The notes under the pieces: generated by a model
Told to the model about the DNA's origin: nothing
The model's database searches: none
The model's input: only the letters and a program-made list of their open reading frames with translations
Part shown: positions 35,190 through 48,055 of the stretch, piece after piece
Numbering within the stretch: position 1 is the stretch's first letter
Layout of the letters: the number at the start of each line of letters is the position of its first letter
Assembly: GCA_035235625.1 (NCBI GenBank)
Contig: CP141149.1
Coordinates: 16,867,893-16,931,892 of the forward strand
Length of the DNA: 64,000 nucleotides
Direction of reading: 5' to 3'
From: Saururus chinensis
Taxonomy: Eukaryota > Streptophyta > Magnoliopsida > Piperales > Saururaceae
Made by a program: the position numbers and the translations under genes

Positions 35190-35726
35190 GGATGGGCATG
35201 CTAAAATTTAAGGAGTTTGACCCTTTAACCATATTAGTTAAATAACTCTCTAAATAGGTTGAATTTATTGTTGAAACTAAAGCCTTGGGTAAAAATATTG
35301 TTTGGGGTCATAATATGGTTAGAAACTAGACATAAAGAGCTTTGAAACGCCACTAAGAATGCGCAAATTGGAGTTCAGATGAGTGAGATATAACTAATTG
35401 AAGTTGTACTTAATGCGTTGGGCTTATTTACCCGATTTAAACCTAAAATTGGGCATTTTATTTAGCATTTTGGGCCCTTTTAAATTTAGTGATGGGAATA
35501 GGGATTTGGGGACCAATTTGGGTTGCCCAAAAGTGGTTTAGTAGCCCATGCCCTAAAGAGATTAGGAATGCTTATCCCTATCACCTATAAATATTTCATA
35601 AGGGCCTTAATGAGAAAGTTTTTGAGCTTTTTGGAAGCGGCTAAGATTTTTGGTGCCCTAGCTTCTCTCAAGGTGAGTAAATTTGAATTATTCTTTTTAA
35701 TTCCTTGAGTTTTTATAAGAAATTAA

Positions 35727-36430
35727 GGGTTCGTTTAGATTGGTGGAAAGTGGGGGAAAGGAAATGAATCGTTTTGAAATCTCAAATTTCACTATTTGGT
35801 ACATCGGGGAAATAGAAATTAGAATGGAAATTGAGAGAAAATGTGTAGAAAATTGACCTCAAAAGTTTCCACGGAACAACCCATGAAATTTGGAAGAAAA
35901 AATACATATAAGTCTTTAATAATCTTAATGTCAACTTTGTTGCTACTACTACCACCACCGTTGCCTCCATCACTGTCGTTGCTGCACTACTACTACTACC
36001 ATCGCCACCCCTTCCACCACCACCTCCGCAACCACTATCACCGCTGCTACCATCATCACTGCTGCCGCCTCCACCACCACAGCCTCTACAGTCACCGTCA
36101 CTATTGCCACTGCCACCTCTACCACCACCGCCACTACCACCACTAGCGTCGACACCGTTGCCACCATTCATCGCCACCACCACTCCACTACCACCATTTC
36201 CAATTGCCACAGTTCCACCACCACCATCGCTGCAACCACTACCACCCACACTGCCATAGCTAACTCCACCACTACGACCATTGGTGGATTCATGTTTCAA
36301 TTTTCTATAGCAACATTGGGTACAACCAAATAGTAGAAAATTTAAAGAATCTCCTAGTTTCTCTTTTACCCGGATTCACTTTCACTTTCTCTTTCCCTTT
36401 CTCCTGATTTCCACTAATCCAAATAGACCC
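35727..36430. mobile_element. PIF/Harbinger-type MITE copy 1 (704 bp) with an internal (CCA)n tract
   Basis: The left end GGGTTCGTTTAGATTGGTGG matches the inverted right end (GGGTCTATTTGGATTAGTGG on the minus strand), and TAA flanks both ends (35724-35726 and 36431-36433). The terminal repeat and the TAA duplication are Tourist/PIF-Harbinger marks. The centre, 35940-36280, is a long imperfect CCA/CCG/CTA trinucleotide tract. It lies inside the Gypsy 5' LTR and touches the assembly gap. Confidence 0.8.
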
Positions 36431-36433
36431 TAA

Positions 36434-37433
36434 NNNNNNNNNNNNNNNNNNNNNNNNNNNNNNNNNNNNNNNNNNNNNNNNNNNNNNNNNNNNNNNNNNN
36501 NNNNNNNNNNNNNNNNNNNNNNNNNNNNNNNNNNNNNNNNNNNNNNNNNNNNNNNNNNNNNNNNNNNNNNNNNNNNNNNNNNNNNNNNNNNNNNNNNNNN
36601 NNNNNNNNNNNNNNNNNNNNNNNNNNNNNNNNNNNNNNNNNNNNNNNNNNNNNNNNNNNNNNNNNNNNNNNNNNNNNNNNNNNNNNNNNNNNNNNNNNNN
36701 NNNNNNNNNNNNNNNNNNNNNNNNNNNNNNNNNNNNNNNNNNNNNNNNNNNNNNNNNNNNNNNNNNNNNNNNNNNNNNNNNNNNNNNNNNNNNNNNNNNN
36801 NNNNNNNNNNNNNNNNNNNNNNNNNNNNNNNNNNNNNNNNNNNNNNNNNNNNNNNNNNNNNNNNNNNNNNNNNNNNNNNNNNNNNNNNNNNNNNNNNNNN
36901 NNNNNNNNNNNNNNNNNNNNNNNNNNNNNNNNNNNNNNNNNNNNNNNNNNNNNNNNNNNNNNNNNNNNNNNNNNNNNNNNNNNNNNNNNNNNNNNNNNNN
37001 NNNNNNNNNNNNNNNNNNNNNNNNNNNNNNNNNNNNNNNNNNNNNNNNNNNNNNNNNNNNNNNNNNNNNNNNNNNNNNNNNNNNNNNNNNNNNNNNNNNN
37101 NNNNNNNNNNNNNNNNNNNNNNNNNNNNNNNNNNNNNNNNNNNNNNNNNNNNNNNNNNNNNNNNNNNNNNNNNNNNNNNNNNNNNNNNNNNNNNNNNNNN
37201 NNNNNNNNNNNNNNNNNNNNNNNNNNNNNNNNNNNNNNNNNNNNNNNNNNNNNNNNNNNNNNNNNNNNNNNNNNNNNNNNNNNNNNNNNNNNNNNNNNNN
37301 NNNNNNNNNNNNNNNNNNNNNNNNNNNNNNNNNNNNNNNNNNNNNNNNNNNNNNNNNNNNNNNNNNNNNNNNNNNNNNNNNNNNNNNNNNNNNNNNNNNN
37401 NNNNNNNNNNNNNNNNNNNNNNNNNNNNNNNNN
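36434..37433. other. Assembly gap, exactly 1000 N
   Basis: This is a placeholder-size scaffold gap. It begins one base after the TAA flank of MITE copy 1 and ends inside MITE copy 2, about 85 bp from where that copy's left end should be. Confidence 0.98.
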
Positions 37434-37933
37434 AGAAACTAGAGTGGAAATTGAGAGAAAAGGGGCAGAAAATTGGCCCCAAAAGTTTTCACGACTCAAC
37501 CCATGAATTTTGGAAGAAAATATGCATCTAAGTCTTTAATATTCCAAATGTCAACTCGGTCGCCACTACTACCACCACCGTTGTCGCCACCACCATGCCA
37601 CTACCACCGCCACCTCCACCACTGCCACCACCATCACTACCTCCATTGCTGTCGTTGATGCACTACTGCTACTACCATTGCTACCCTTTCCACCACCACC
37701 TCTGCAACCACTGTCGACGATGCTACCATCGTCACTATAGTCACCGTCACAACCACCATTGCCACTCCCACCCCTACCACCACTGTCGTCACCGCTACCA
37801 CCACTAATGTTGACATTGTTGCCACCATTCATTGCCGCCACCACTATTTCCAATTGCCATAATTTCACCACCACCATCGCTGCCGCCACTACCACCCACA
37901 CCACCATGGTTGTAAGATCTCTAAACCCTAACA

Positions 37934-40900
37934 TGTCACACCCCGGCACCACCCAACCCTAGCCAAACTCGGTCCAAGGGCGACAGAAAATTGAAAGAGA
38001 TTAAAGGATTGCAGAAGACTTAGCCCCTTATACGGGCAAATTAAATGGCGGAGTTACGCACCACATAACCTTTAAACAAGAGTAATAAGTATAACGAAAG
38101 AGAATTTTAACTCTGAATTAGCCACAAATCTTATACCCACATACTTATAATCCTGAGCCAACAAACATGGCTCGAATCAAAGTCTCAAACAAATCCAAAA
38201 CATAATATAAAACACAAATCTGAAACAAGAACCACCATATATACATGATGTTCTATCATCATAACAGAGTAATTAGAAAAATGTAACAACGTCTAGGGGC
38301 ATCTACACCTAATCCCATGCTCTGCCCGACCATTCCTCAAACAAAGGGTCCTGCCCGACTGCATGTCGAACTATGCAGCCCCAAAATAAAAGCACATAAA
38401 AGTGGGGTGAGTAAAACTCAATAATGTTTTGAATGCAGCGACATTAATCGAGAAAACCCTCACGACATGGCAACAAAGCAATTCAAATTCATAATGGACA
38501 TGGTATACCCTTTTCTGATCATTCCCTTGCTAAACCCCTATTTATCCATAAACATAAGAGCTATCATGCATATGACACACCTATCAAGGTCAAGACATAA
38601 ATGATCAAGTTATAACCTAACATCCATCCTGCATATGTAATAGTTCACATCTAATCCAATCAAGTATAATGACATGCATAATCCGCCTGAGAAGTATTTC
38701 TAACATACTTTTTGATCATACATTCATATTACATAAACTTGCATAATAGTGTCTCATTCACACATTTTTACATAATGCAGATTCATATAATTCATTCATA
38801 AATCATTCACTTTGCACGATAAGTGTCTCAATCACACTGTTCTAAATTATGCATAATAAATCACATCCACATGTGTCACATAATCTCAAATATCCTTCCA
38901 CAACCTGTGTAATCTGGACATAATATTATTTCATACACATGCATTATCAACAAATGGTGAATGCCTCCATCAAGGAGTGAACACAATCATTGTCACAAAG
39001 GCTGAATGTAGTCTGATTTTCTAACTAGAAACCTAGGGCATTGCCCACTTTGGACACAGTCCGAATCCCTCACGGGAACTAAGAAGTAGGGGTGGTCAGC
39101 CCCTCTGCTCGCCCAGGACAATCCACACGGGAAGTCCAAATTCCCAAAGGGAACCTAGAGCAGGTCTACTCGCCCAAGACAATTCTGGCCAAGAATGTCC
39201 AAATTCTCACATAGGGAACCTAGAGCAATGTGTTCGCCCATAACATCTCTGTGGTGGGGAGAGTTCAAATTCCCACATAAGGAACCTAGAACACGTGGTA
39301 GCCGGTGCACAAAGGCGTACCACTATGGATGCTCAGTGTCTAGATGTGACTATCTCAATAAATAAATCTCAACCGTATTAACAATTTAAAGCGACTCAAC
39401 TCAACTCAGATGGACTCAACCTGGGGAGTATACATGTTCCACACAGGAACTCAAATCGAAATCATGTCTTTTCGGACCAGCGAAGTTTCGATTAAGCCAA
39501 TGATTGATTAATCCGGCATGCAATCTCACATCATTGCATATAATCAATCAATCACAGCTAAATATCGGTAAAATCTCATTCATGAAGTCCATTTCATGAT
39601 GCATGAAATCATGATACATCCGTGAGCAAGATCTACATGAATTCCAACCCATGGAATGTAATCCCATTGATGCACTGAAATAATATTCAATAAAATGTTT
39701 TCAAATTTCTATTTGCAATCCTATTTTGTGTTAATTCATTACCAATTTGGGCTATTTATGTTTTGAATAGGTTAGTTGGACCTTAATTGAGTTTACATGT
39801 CTAAACAGGCTTCAACAGGATTCAACTGGAATATGAAGTGAAGCCCAACTACCCAAAGCTATTTAAAAGTCAAGAATGGGCTCCTAATGGTCTAAACATG
39901 CATGGAATGGTCGAACACAACCTTGTGGACCCATTTGATTTGAGATTTGTATGAATAGAACTAAATTATGAAAGAAGTTGATTCGGACAGATTGACACAG
40001 CCTTAGTATTTCGATCATATCTTTTTATGTATAATTCGAATTGATACGATTCTGGTGGCAATGGAAAGAAGACTTTCGTGGCTACAAGTGTTATTTTAGG
40101 AAGAAATTCCAAATTCCGAAGATATATGGGTCCAATCAGGCAATCAATCAGGATGAAATCTGGAGATATGATTTGACTTTCCCCTTTGAAGCAACCCTTT
40201 CTTTTCATATAAATAGAGGGGTGGACGTGATAGATGGGTCATTCTCTCCTCTTTGGAGCTCTCTTCTCCTATTTTCTTCTCTCATTTTGCAATTTTGTTT
40301 TTAGTTTCATTGTAATGGCATTCTAAAACTCTCAAGCTAAGGCTAAGAATGAAGCTTGTACTTGATGTTTAATGGATACTTTGATTCAAGTAAGTTCTTT
40401 ATCATTTTAAATTGATGTTTCATATTTAAGGAGTTTATAATCTATATAATTATTTGATTCAGCGTTGACGAAAGACACGCCGAATGCTTATAATTCCCTG
40501 TGATTATACACTTAATACTTTCACATAGTAAACAATCAATTACTATTGTTCTATTTCAAAGTTCTTTAAAAGATACATTTTCCGATTGAGACAAATTTTC
40601 ATTTGATCTTAATTGAGTTATCATTTGAATGAAGTATACATTAGAGATTTATTACAAGTGGATTTTTGATGCCTTAGCACTTTCTCTTTGAATTGTCTCT
40701 TCATAATAGTTTTCTGTGTCACACAAGGCTTTCCCTGTGGATCGACCTTGTTTACTATAGTTGACAAGTAAAAAAAAAGAAATCTGAACTAGACTCCTTC
40801 ATAGTCTTAGTTTGGACGTAACACCCATCAGTCCCCTCATGCATCATAATCGAATCACAAATAACCATGATTTTATAGTAAATTCCCCACACATATGTGT

Positions 40901-42605
40901 TCATGCATTTCCTAAGCACATGACCAATGCTTTGATATAATCTCATAAGGCAATACACACATGCTTAAATATATTCAAATCATGATTACCAATTGAAATA
41001 TAGGATAAAATCTACCATAAACCATAAATCTGTTCATGTAAAATCAAATGCTTAACTCCTACAAGCATAATTATTCTACACATTAAGCTATAACAATATA
41101 ACATCATTCACCCACAATTCATTCTCATTATATGATTACATATCATCTCATTGTCATATACTAACTTTGCTGGAAACATGGTTAGAACATAAGAACTTCA
41201 TCCACCATAAATTTACAATAATCAATGCTAAACATGTATAACCAGAATCATGTAGTTCAGCATAATCCTTAAGCATGGTTCATAAATCCCAACCTATATA
41301 ACATATCCTTCCAATAGTTTATTCTAACTCAAAACACTCCAAATAAACATTTGAACTTTAGTTGGAAATTAAAAATACCAAAATAAACATAAGAAATAAA
41401 TTTCCCAAAATCTCCTATGTAGCTAATCGATCGACCTAGAAGGCCATTCAATCGGTTAGCCTGAAAATTAGAAAATTTGTTGTGTAGCTGATTGATTGGC
41501 CTGGCAGGCCGTTCGAACGGCTCGATCGATTGCCAACAAACAGTTTGATCCTTCTTCTTCATTTAAAAATTCAAAACCAAAACACCATTGTTAAACCATA
41601 AAACCTTCATCCCAAGCCTCATACACTATCAAAATTCAATCAAACATTCCAGAAAGCTAATTGGTCTCATTCCAAGGTAAAACCCCAAGAAATCAAGGCA
41701 ATAGATTAACATTTCATAAATCTACCATTAAAGCCTTAATCAAGAAAACTCATTCAAATAAAACCTATAAAAATCGAGATTTTCACCATAACAAGGTTGA
41801 GATTTGAAAACTCATTACATCTTCACTTGATTTGAGTTGGATTTACTCTTTAATCACCACCAAAACCTTCCAAAAGTAAGATTTTTATGTTAAAACACAC
41901 CTAAACTCGATTTAGACTTGAAAATCATGAAGCAAACCCTAGATCTAGAGCTTAGGAGACATAAAAAAGAAAATTTGAAGGTTAGGGTTTAAAATAGAAA
42001 AGTAAAACAGTGATTAAATGGTTTAAAATCGGATTTAATCAATGGAGGAAGATAGATTTAAGAGAGTATTAGGAAAAGCCCTAATGATTAAGTATGAATT
42101 AGGGAAAACATACCTCTAATCACTTCCTCTTTGTGCCTAAATGGGGATTAGGCTCTAAACATCCTTGCACAGCCTATTCCCAATTTGGAAATGGCTCAAC
42201 CTCTTTCCTTTTATATGAAGGGTTGGGCTATACCTAATTGAAATTTGAAGTAAGAATATAATTTTTAACTAAAATTAGGAAATTTGGCAATTTAACCCAA
42301 AATTAGGACTAAAACAATTTTGAAAAATTTTATAATGACTTCCTTTGTTGTCTGGGATGTTTTGCCAGATTCGACTATGGGGCCGACAAGGGGTCCCGCC
42401 AAACCCTAAATTTTGAAAAATATGTACAAATTCTAAAATGGTTTAGATTCACTTAAAACTCATAAATATGAAGTTATTTTTGTTTAAAACCTTGGAAATC
42501 ACCTTTATTTCCGAAAATCATCAAAATTAATTAGAAACGGCTTAAACCACATAAAAGCAATTAAACCAAATGAATTTAAATCGGTTCAAGATTAGGGATC
42601 TTACA
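37934..42605 (-). mobile_element. Solo LTR A, same family as LTR B, inverted, inserted at base 23 of LTR B
   Basis: Read on the minus strand it starts TGTAAGATCCCTAATC at 42605 and ends CCGGGGTGTGACA at 37934. The flanks are TAACA (37929-37933) and TAACC (42606-42610). Without LTR C and its duplication it is about 3.5 kb. It aligns with LTR B along its whole length in inverse orientation, for example GAGCCATGT..GGCTCAGGATT..AAGT.TGTGGGTAT at both outer ends. Confidence 0.8.
39668..40823 (+). mobile_element. Solo LTR C (1156 bp) nested in LTR A, perfect 5-bp TSD
   Basis: It starts TGATGCACTGAAATAATATT and ends GGACGTAACA. CCCAT flanks both sides (39663-39667 and 40824-40828). A TATA-like CATATAAATAGAGG lies at 40206-40219. 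A GTGGATCGACCTTGTTTA block near the 3' end resembles the insert at 49760-52033 (TTTGGATCAACCTTGTTTAG), so the two may be one family (Tat/Athila-like by style). Confidence 0.88.
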
Positions 42606-44802
42606 TAACCAGTCTGTTTTAATTTTATTCAGTGATTATTGTGGTTTAATGTTAACTTTGATCGGTTTTGACTTATTTTTAAAATTAAAATGGTTAAAAA
42701 AGGTTTTAGATCAAATTTTCTTCACCAAGATAGTTTTTATTATGTTAATATAGTCAATAGGAGATTTTTTGTATTTTTTGTAATTTTGACTATTTTACCC
42801 AAAAAGCTAGGGGACGGGACCCGCCATGGGCCCCACATTCAAAATTAAGATTATAGGTCTCAAATGACCCTAACAACTTCTTAAGATAATACTTAAATAT
42901 TTTAAAATTTTTAGAAATCGATTTGTGCTTAAAATAAGCAAGTTTTTCATTTTTAGTGTAAAACTCTATTTATACCCCACATATCTATTAGTTTTACCCT
43001 AAAGCCTTCTATAAATAAAAAAACTTAGCCACTTTCCAAATTGAGAAGGGCTCGAAACTTGGAGCTTAGGAGTCCTAATCCCCATTTCCCAAGAAAGAAA
43101 TGTGATTAAGGTAAGGATTAGCCAATCTTTCACTAATTTCTTAGGGTTTCTTCTAAACTTTTTAAACCCCTTCTTTTGACAAGGCTTAATCTCAATTTCT
43201 ACCTAAAAAGCTACTGATTTGAAACCCTTATGAAAGGAACTTCATTTTTGAACTCACTAAACCCTAGATCTATAATTTTTTAAGAGATTTAGGTATTTTA
43301 AATCGGATTTATGAAGGTATTAGCAAAAACCCTATGTTGGGTAGGATTTGAAGCTATTGGAGGAGTGATTTCAAGTCAAGAAGCTTGTTGAAGGTAAGTG
43401 TTTTCATCATAAATGTGGCTGTGATTTCATATTTGAGTTTTGATGGAGTTTGAAGTGGATTTCCATGGATTTGAGCTTTAATAAAAAATTTAGTAAAGCT
43501 TAATCTTTCTTATGATTTCTTTGTGTTTTAGGTTGTAAATGACTAGATTTACTATTTTCTAAGCATGAATTTCATTATTATGAAGTTTGGGAGTGAGATT
43601 TGAAGGTTTATGTTGTTTATGTGAAGTTTAGGTTTTGAATTCAAAATGGTGAAGATGAACTAGATATTTCAATTATGGCGATCGAATGGCCATGCAGGCT
43701 GTCGAACAGCCCTACAGGGCGTTCGAACACCAACATAGCATTTCGGCTATTTTTGCTATTTTGCTCATTTTTGAGTTTTTATCCTTAAGTACCATTTCTT
43801 ATGTTCATAATAAGTAATATATGCTAGATAAAGCTATTGGAAGGGTATGAATTTAATGATGGAAGCTATGATTAATGTTTAAGTATTATGTGAAGTTCAT
43901 GTTATTCGATTAAGCATATGATAAATCCTTGTCTTGAACCCATGTTGAATGATTCATATCTTAAGTATGATTCCAGCAAGGTTATAGCACGATAATAGAT
44001 TTGTATGTCTGCACATATAATGATTAAATTATGGGTGAATGATGGTGTCATGTTTAGCTCTAAGTGTAGTAATGATTATGCTTACTTGAGTCTAACATGA
44101 GATTGCACTTGATTCGAATTGTATTTTTCGATGATTTTCAATCATGATTTCAGTAAGAAGTCATGATTAAATGTTAAATGACATGTGTGTAGTATGTTAA
44201 TAGGATGTTTATAATGCATGTCCATATACTTAGTATGTAATGATTCTACCATGTACACACACATGAGGGGGGGTAAATATGGTGATTACCAATGTTTATG
44301 ATTAGAAATGATGCATGCATGGCTAATGGGGAGAATGTTTGATGAATTAGAATTCATATAGTTATTGCTCACGTATGTACCATGTTATATGACATCATGA
44401 GACAGATTTACGAATAAGATTTTATCGAGATTAGTCATGTTGATCAATTGGATGCAATTGTGTGATATTGTTTGTCAGGTTAATCGATCGAAGGCTTCTC
44501 GATTCAGTTTTACTTCCGAAAGGACTAGGTTTTACGTCCCTTGAGGACGGGTTTTCCTCCTCGGGTTGAGAAAAGCGGCAATGCTATAAGGAGATAAAAT
44601 TATTGGGGCTATCTAGACCTTAAGAATCTAGGCTAGTGTAGCCAAGTGCACCGGCTTACTAGGGGGTATTCTTCCCCATTAGGGAACTTATCCTAACTAT
44701 GTAATTCCTTCAGACTTTCCAATTGGGGATTGTTTGGAGTGAGCAAAGACTGTTTATGCTTCGACTGATTAAGCAAAGTTATTTTATCGACTTACATGGT
44801 TA

Positions 44803-45224
44803 TGATTGTGTGTTAGAAACACTTGATATGCAGGTTGATGGATTATGATTATGCATGATGTGATTGTGTGGTAGAGACACTTCTCATGCAGTCTAAATGT
44901 GATGAATATGCATGATGTGATTGTGTGTTAGAGACACTTCTCATGCAGGCTATATGTGATGAATATGCATGATGTGATTGTGTGTTAGAAACATTCATGA
45001 TGTGATTGTATGTTAAAGACACTTCTCATGCAGGCTATATGTGATGATTATGCATGATACGATTGTGTGTTAGAGACATTTCTCATGCAGGCTATATGTG
45101 ATGATTATGCATGATGTGATTGTGTATTAGAGACACTTCTCATGTAAGTTATATGTGATAATTATGCATGATGGGATGGTGTGATTAGACACACTTCTCA
45201 TGCAGGTTATATGTGATAACTAGT
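44803..45224 (+). repeat. 57-bp minisatellite, ~7 units, in LTR B
   Basis: Units contain GCATGATGTGATTGTGTGTT, AGAGACACTTCTCATGCAGG and CTATATGTGATGA. One unit near 44990-45005 is shortened. The matching part of LTR A (38690-38900) has only about three diverged units. Confidence 0.85.
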
Positions 45225-46079
45225 CATGTCAAGAATACTATGCTTGGAATACTTTCATGCAAGGTATTTGTTTATGTTTAAATATAGTTATGGTAAGAGA
45301 AATAATTAGAAACATGATATTATGTGATATATAGATCTAATAGACCATGAATATGTGTTATGGTTATTTTTTGATTTACTATTATCATACCCAAAACCTT
45401 ACTGAGTTTTACTCAACACTCTTTCTTTCTGTGTTTTGTTTTGGGGTTGCATGACATTACATGCAGTTAACCAAGATCCTCTGTATGAAGAACGGTCAGG
45501 GAGAGCATAGGCGTAGGCATGGATGCCTTTGGACCATGTTATGTTTTCTGATCTATGCTGTTAAGATTATAGAACATCATGTATGGTGTTTCTTATTTCA
45601 GGCTTGTGTATATCTTATGTTTTTAGATCTATTTCAAACTTTCTAATTTGAGCCATGTGTTTAGGCTCAGGATTTTAAGTTTGTGGGTATATGATTTATG
45701 GACTAGTTCAAAGTCCTCTTTCATTCTCCTTATTTCTCTTGCACAAAGGTTTAAAGGTGCACAACTCCGTATGTGTGAATGCCCGCTAGAAGAGTTAAAG
45801 TCTTCCACTTGTTAAACCAACCAACTCTGTCGCCCCCGTGTGCTTTGACCGTCCCTTGGACCGGGTTTGGCTTGGGTCGGGCGGGTGCGAAAGCATGACA
45901 ATGGCTAACTCCACCACTTCCACCATTGGTGGATTCAAGTTTCAATTTTCTATAGCAACATTGAGTGTAACCAAACAGTACAAAATTTTAAGGCATCTCC
46001 TAATTTCTCTTTCACCCGGATTCACTTTCACTTTCTCCTTCCCTTTCTCCTGGTTTCCACTAATCCAAATAGACCCTAA

Positions 46080-48055
46080 AAGTCTTTCATACCTAATCCT
46101 CATTCTTATGCCTCTTTCTATTGAAATTTCCAAATATCTCTTAATTGATTCAATTTGTAGAACCCTAAATCTTAGTTTTTTTTATTTAAAACCTTGTGAT
46201 TCATGCGTAGAATTCATTAGACACAAGGAAGTACTTGAAATTACATGTTTATCCTACTTGTGAGCTTCTAGTTGGTAGAGATCATGATTTTTGCTAAGGG
46301 CTAATGGAAAACTTTAATTTTTGGAGTAGGGATCTTTTGATTTAGGAAGGTTGGAAATATTTTTCTGCCCTAGAGGTAAGGGGTTTTTGTTTTGAGAGTA
46401 ATTTATTACATTAACACCTTGTTTAATGATGTTAATCATGTTTTTTGATGAAGAATGACTATATGACTTGATTCTTCTCTTTGAGAGATTTTGATGTTGT
46501 TTGCATATGCTTTTGGATAAGTTTGATAGGGGTTTTCATAATTAATGGTTTAGAATTGATTCCAAGAAGAATTATGATGAATTGATGATTAATCGCAATG
46601 ATTTTAATTCAAAAATTGCAATTTCAATAATTTCCATGAATTGGTGAATTTTTTTTAAAAACCCTACTGGGTGATCGATCGACATAATGTACTGAGACCA
46701 ACACCATGTTGCTAATCGATCGGTATGACATACTATGTTCGTAATAGTGTTGTCAATTGATTGGCCCACTTGGCGATCAATTGGCTACACTATTGTGATC
46801 GACACAATGTTGACAATTGATTGCCCTGGCCTGGTGATCGATTGCGAACATGGTATAACCAAATTTTTATTTGTTTTTTTTCTTTTGAGCCCGATTGATT
46901 GGTCTAAAGGATTTGATCAAAGGGCACTCTTATGAATGGATCATGTGCATATTCTACAAAATTAACCTCATGTTTGAACACTCTTTTGCACATAATAGGT
47001 TCACTATGATTGATAAACATTAGAGTTATTCATGCAACCATGTATTTGATATTATCTTTATAAATTCGTGTTACATCATACATGCATCATGTCCTAGTCC
47101 ATATGATCTTATCTACTAAATTATGTCTTACATGATACAGTATGATTCCTTCGGTTTTTACATGTAACCATGCCCTATATTCCATGCATCATGAAAATGA
47201 TTTGTGAACTATGTTTAATCGTGATTAGCCAAGGATTTTTGTACTTTTTCAGGTTAGCCATATCAAGTTTAAATAAACCGATTTTTGGTCCAAAAGGTAG
47301 GGTTTTTTTGTCTAAAAAGGGGGGTTTTACCTCCCTGGGTTGATATAACTGAGATGTTTATATTATTGAAACTTCTGGACGGGTTCCAGGTTGGTCATGT
47401 TTATGTGCACCGGCTTGACCAAGGATTATTTTTAGCATCTCCGGTTTGGAATGTCAGGTTACGCATCAGATATAAGGTAATAGGTAACATGTTACATTAT
47501 TTTTAGTTACTCTAATTTCTATTATCTTGAGACAATTTTAGATGCAATTTCTGAGATTAATTACACCAATATGATTGTGTAGGACTTTTGATGCACTTTC
47601 AATATTTATGTACACTATGGTTGTGTAAGGATTTTGCTTTGAATGTTGAAGCATGTATTATGGTGTTAATGATTTTTTTTAAAAAAAACTTATTGGGTTT
47701 AATGTCACCCTTGCTTTGTTTTTGGGAATCCTTTGGGATTCCTTGTGTGATAGTGTCACGTAGGTACTCAAGATAACTTGTTTTGTGAGAATAATTGAAG
47801 GAATATTAGGAAACTTCATGGTATATTGATAGCATTTCATTTTTAGTTATAGTAGATCTCTTTCATAATTTGAGGCATATGTTATGCCACTGCATTTGGA
47901 TTTGTATAAGAGTGCTTAATTGTAGTCTAGTTTCCTTTTATATTCTTTGGATTGTTCTTAAACAAAGCGATGACTTATTGTGTATTCCTATTTAATCCAA
48001 GTATGGGTTAAAAGTTGTCGCATCCTCTCACCGGTTTGGGTCATGGGGCATGACA
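46080..48055 (+). mobile_element. 3' part of the Gypsy 5' LTR
   Basis: It continues the LTR interrupted at 35726. Blocks such as GTGCACCGGCTT near 47405 are shared with LTR B near 44650. A cluster of GATCGATCG / ATTGATTGGCC words occurs at 46670-46910. The end GCATGACA at 48048-48055 is followed by the primer-binding site. No genes. Confidence 0.7.

Larger units (their letters stand above)
37911..45900 (+). mobile_element. Solo LTR B of a Gypsy-like family, itself interrupted by inverted LTR A
   Basis: It begins TGTAAGATCTCTAAACCC and ends AAAGCATGACA. The flanking pentamers are ATGGT (37906-37910) and ATGGC (45901-45905). Its first 23 bp are at 37911-37933 and the rest is at 42611-45900, so the LTR itself is about 3.3 kb. 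It has no internal genes and no primer-binding site after it, so it is solo. Confidence 0.8.
37434..46076. mobile_element. PIF/Harbinger-type MITE copy 2, split by a 7990-bp LTR insertion
   Basis: The left part at 37434-37910 aligns with 35814-36250 of copy 1, including the CCA tract. The right part at 45901-46076 (GCTAACTCCACCACTTCCACC..AATAGACCC) aligns with the rest, and TAA follows at 46077. The left tip lies in the gap. The two parts meet at ATGG, which is present on both sides of the insert. Confidence 0.85.

Noticed and set aside
35782-36300. Long Gly/Ser- or His/Pro-rich open frames on both strands
   Set aside because: They are produced by the (CCA)n-type trinucleotide tract of the PIF MITE; several frames are open at once and no domain or start context supports a gene. 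The same applies to 37569-37962.
36414-37499. Open frames of 350-361 codons across the N gap
   Set aside because: They consist almost wholly of unknown residues; an artefact of the 1000-N gap.
44803-45224. Regular 57-bp repeats suggesting a CRISPR array
   Set aside because: The units are contiguous without unique spacers, in a plant retrotransposon LTR; it is a minisatellite.
45838-46263. 141-codon plus-strand frame
   Set aside because: It runs from the end of LTR B through the right end of the MITE into the Gypsy LTR; chance open frame across element borders.
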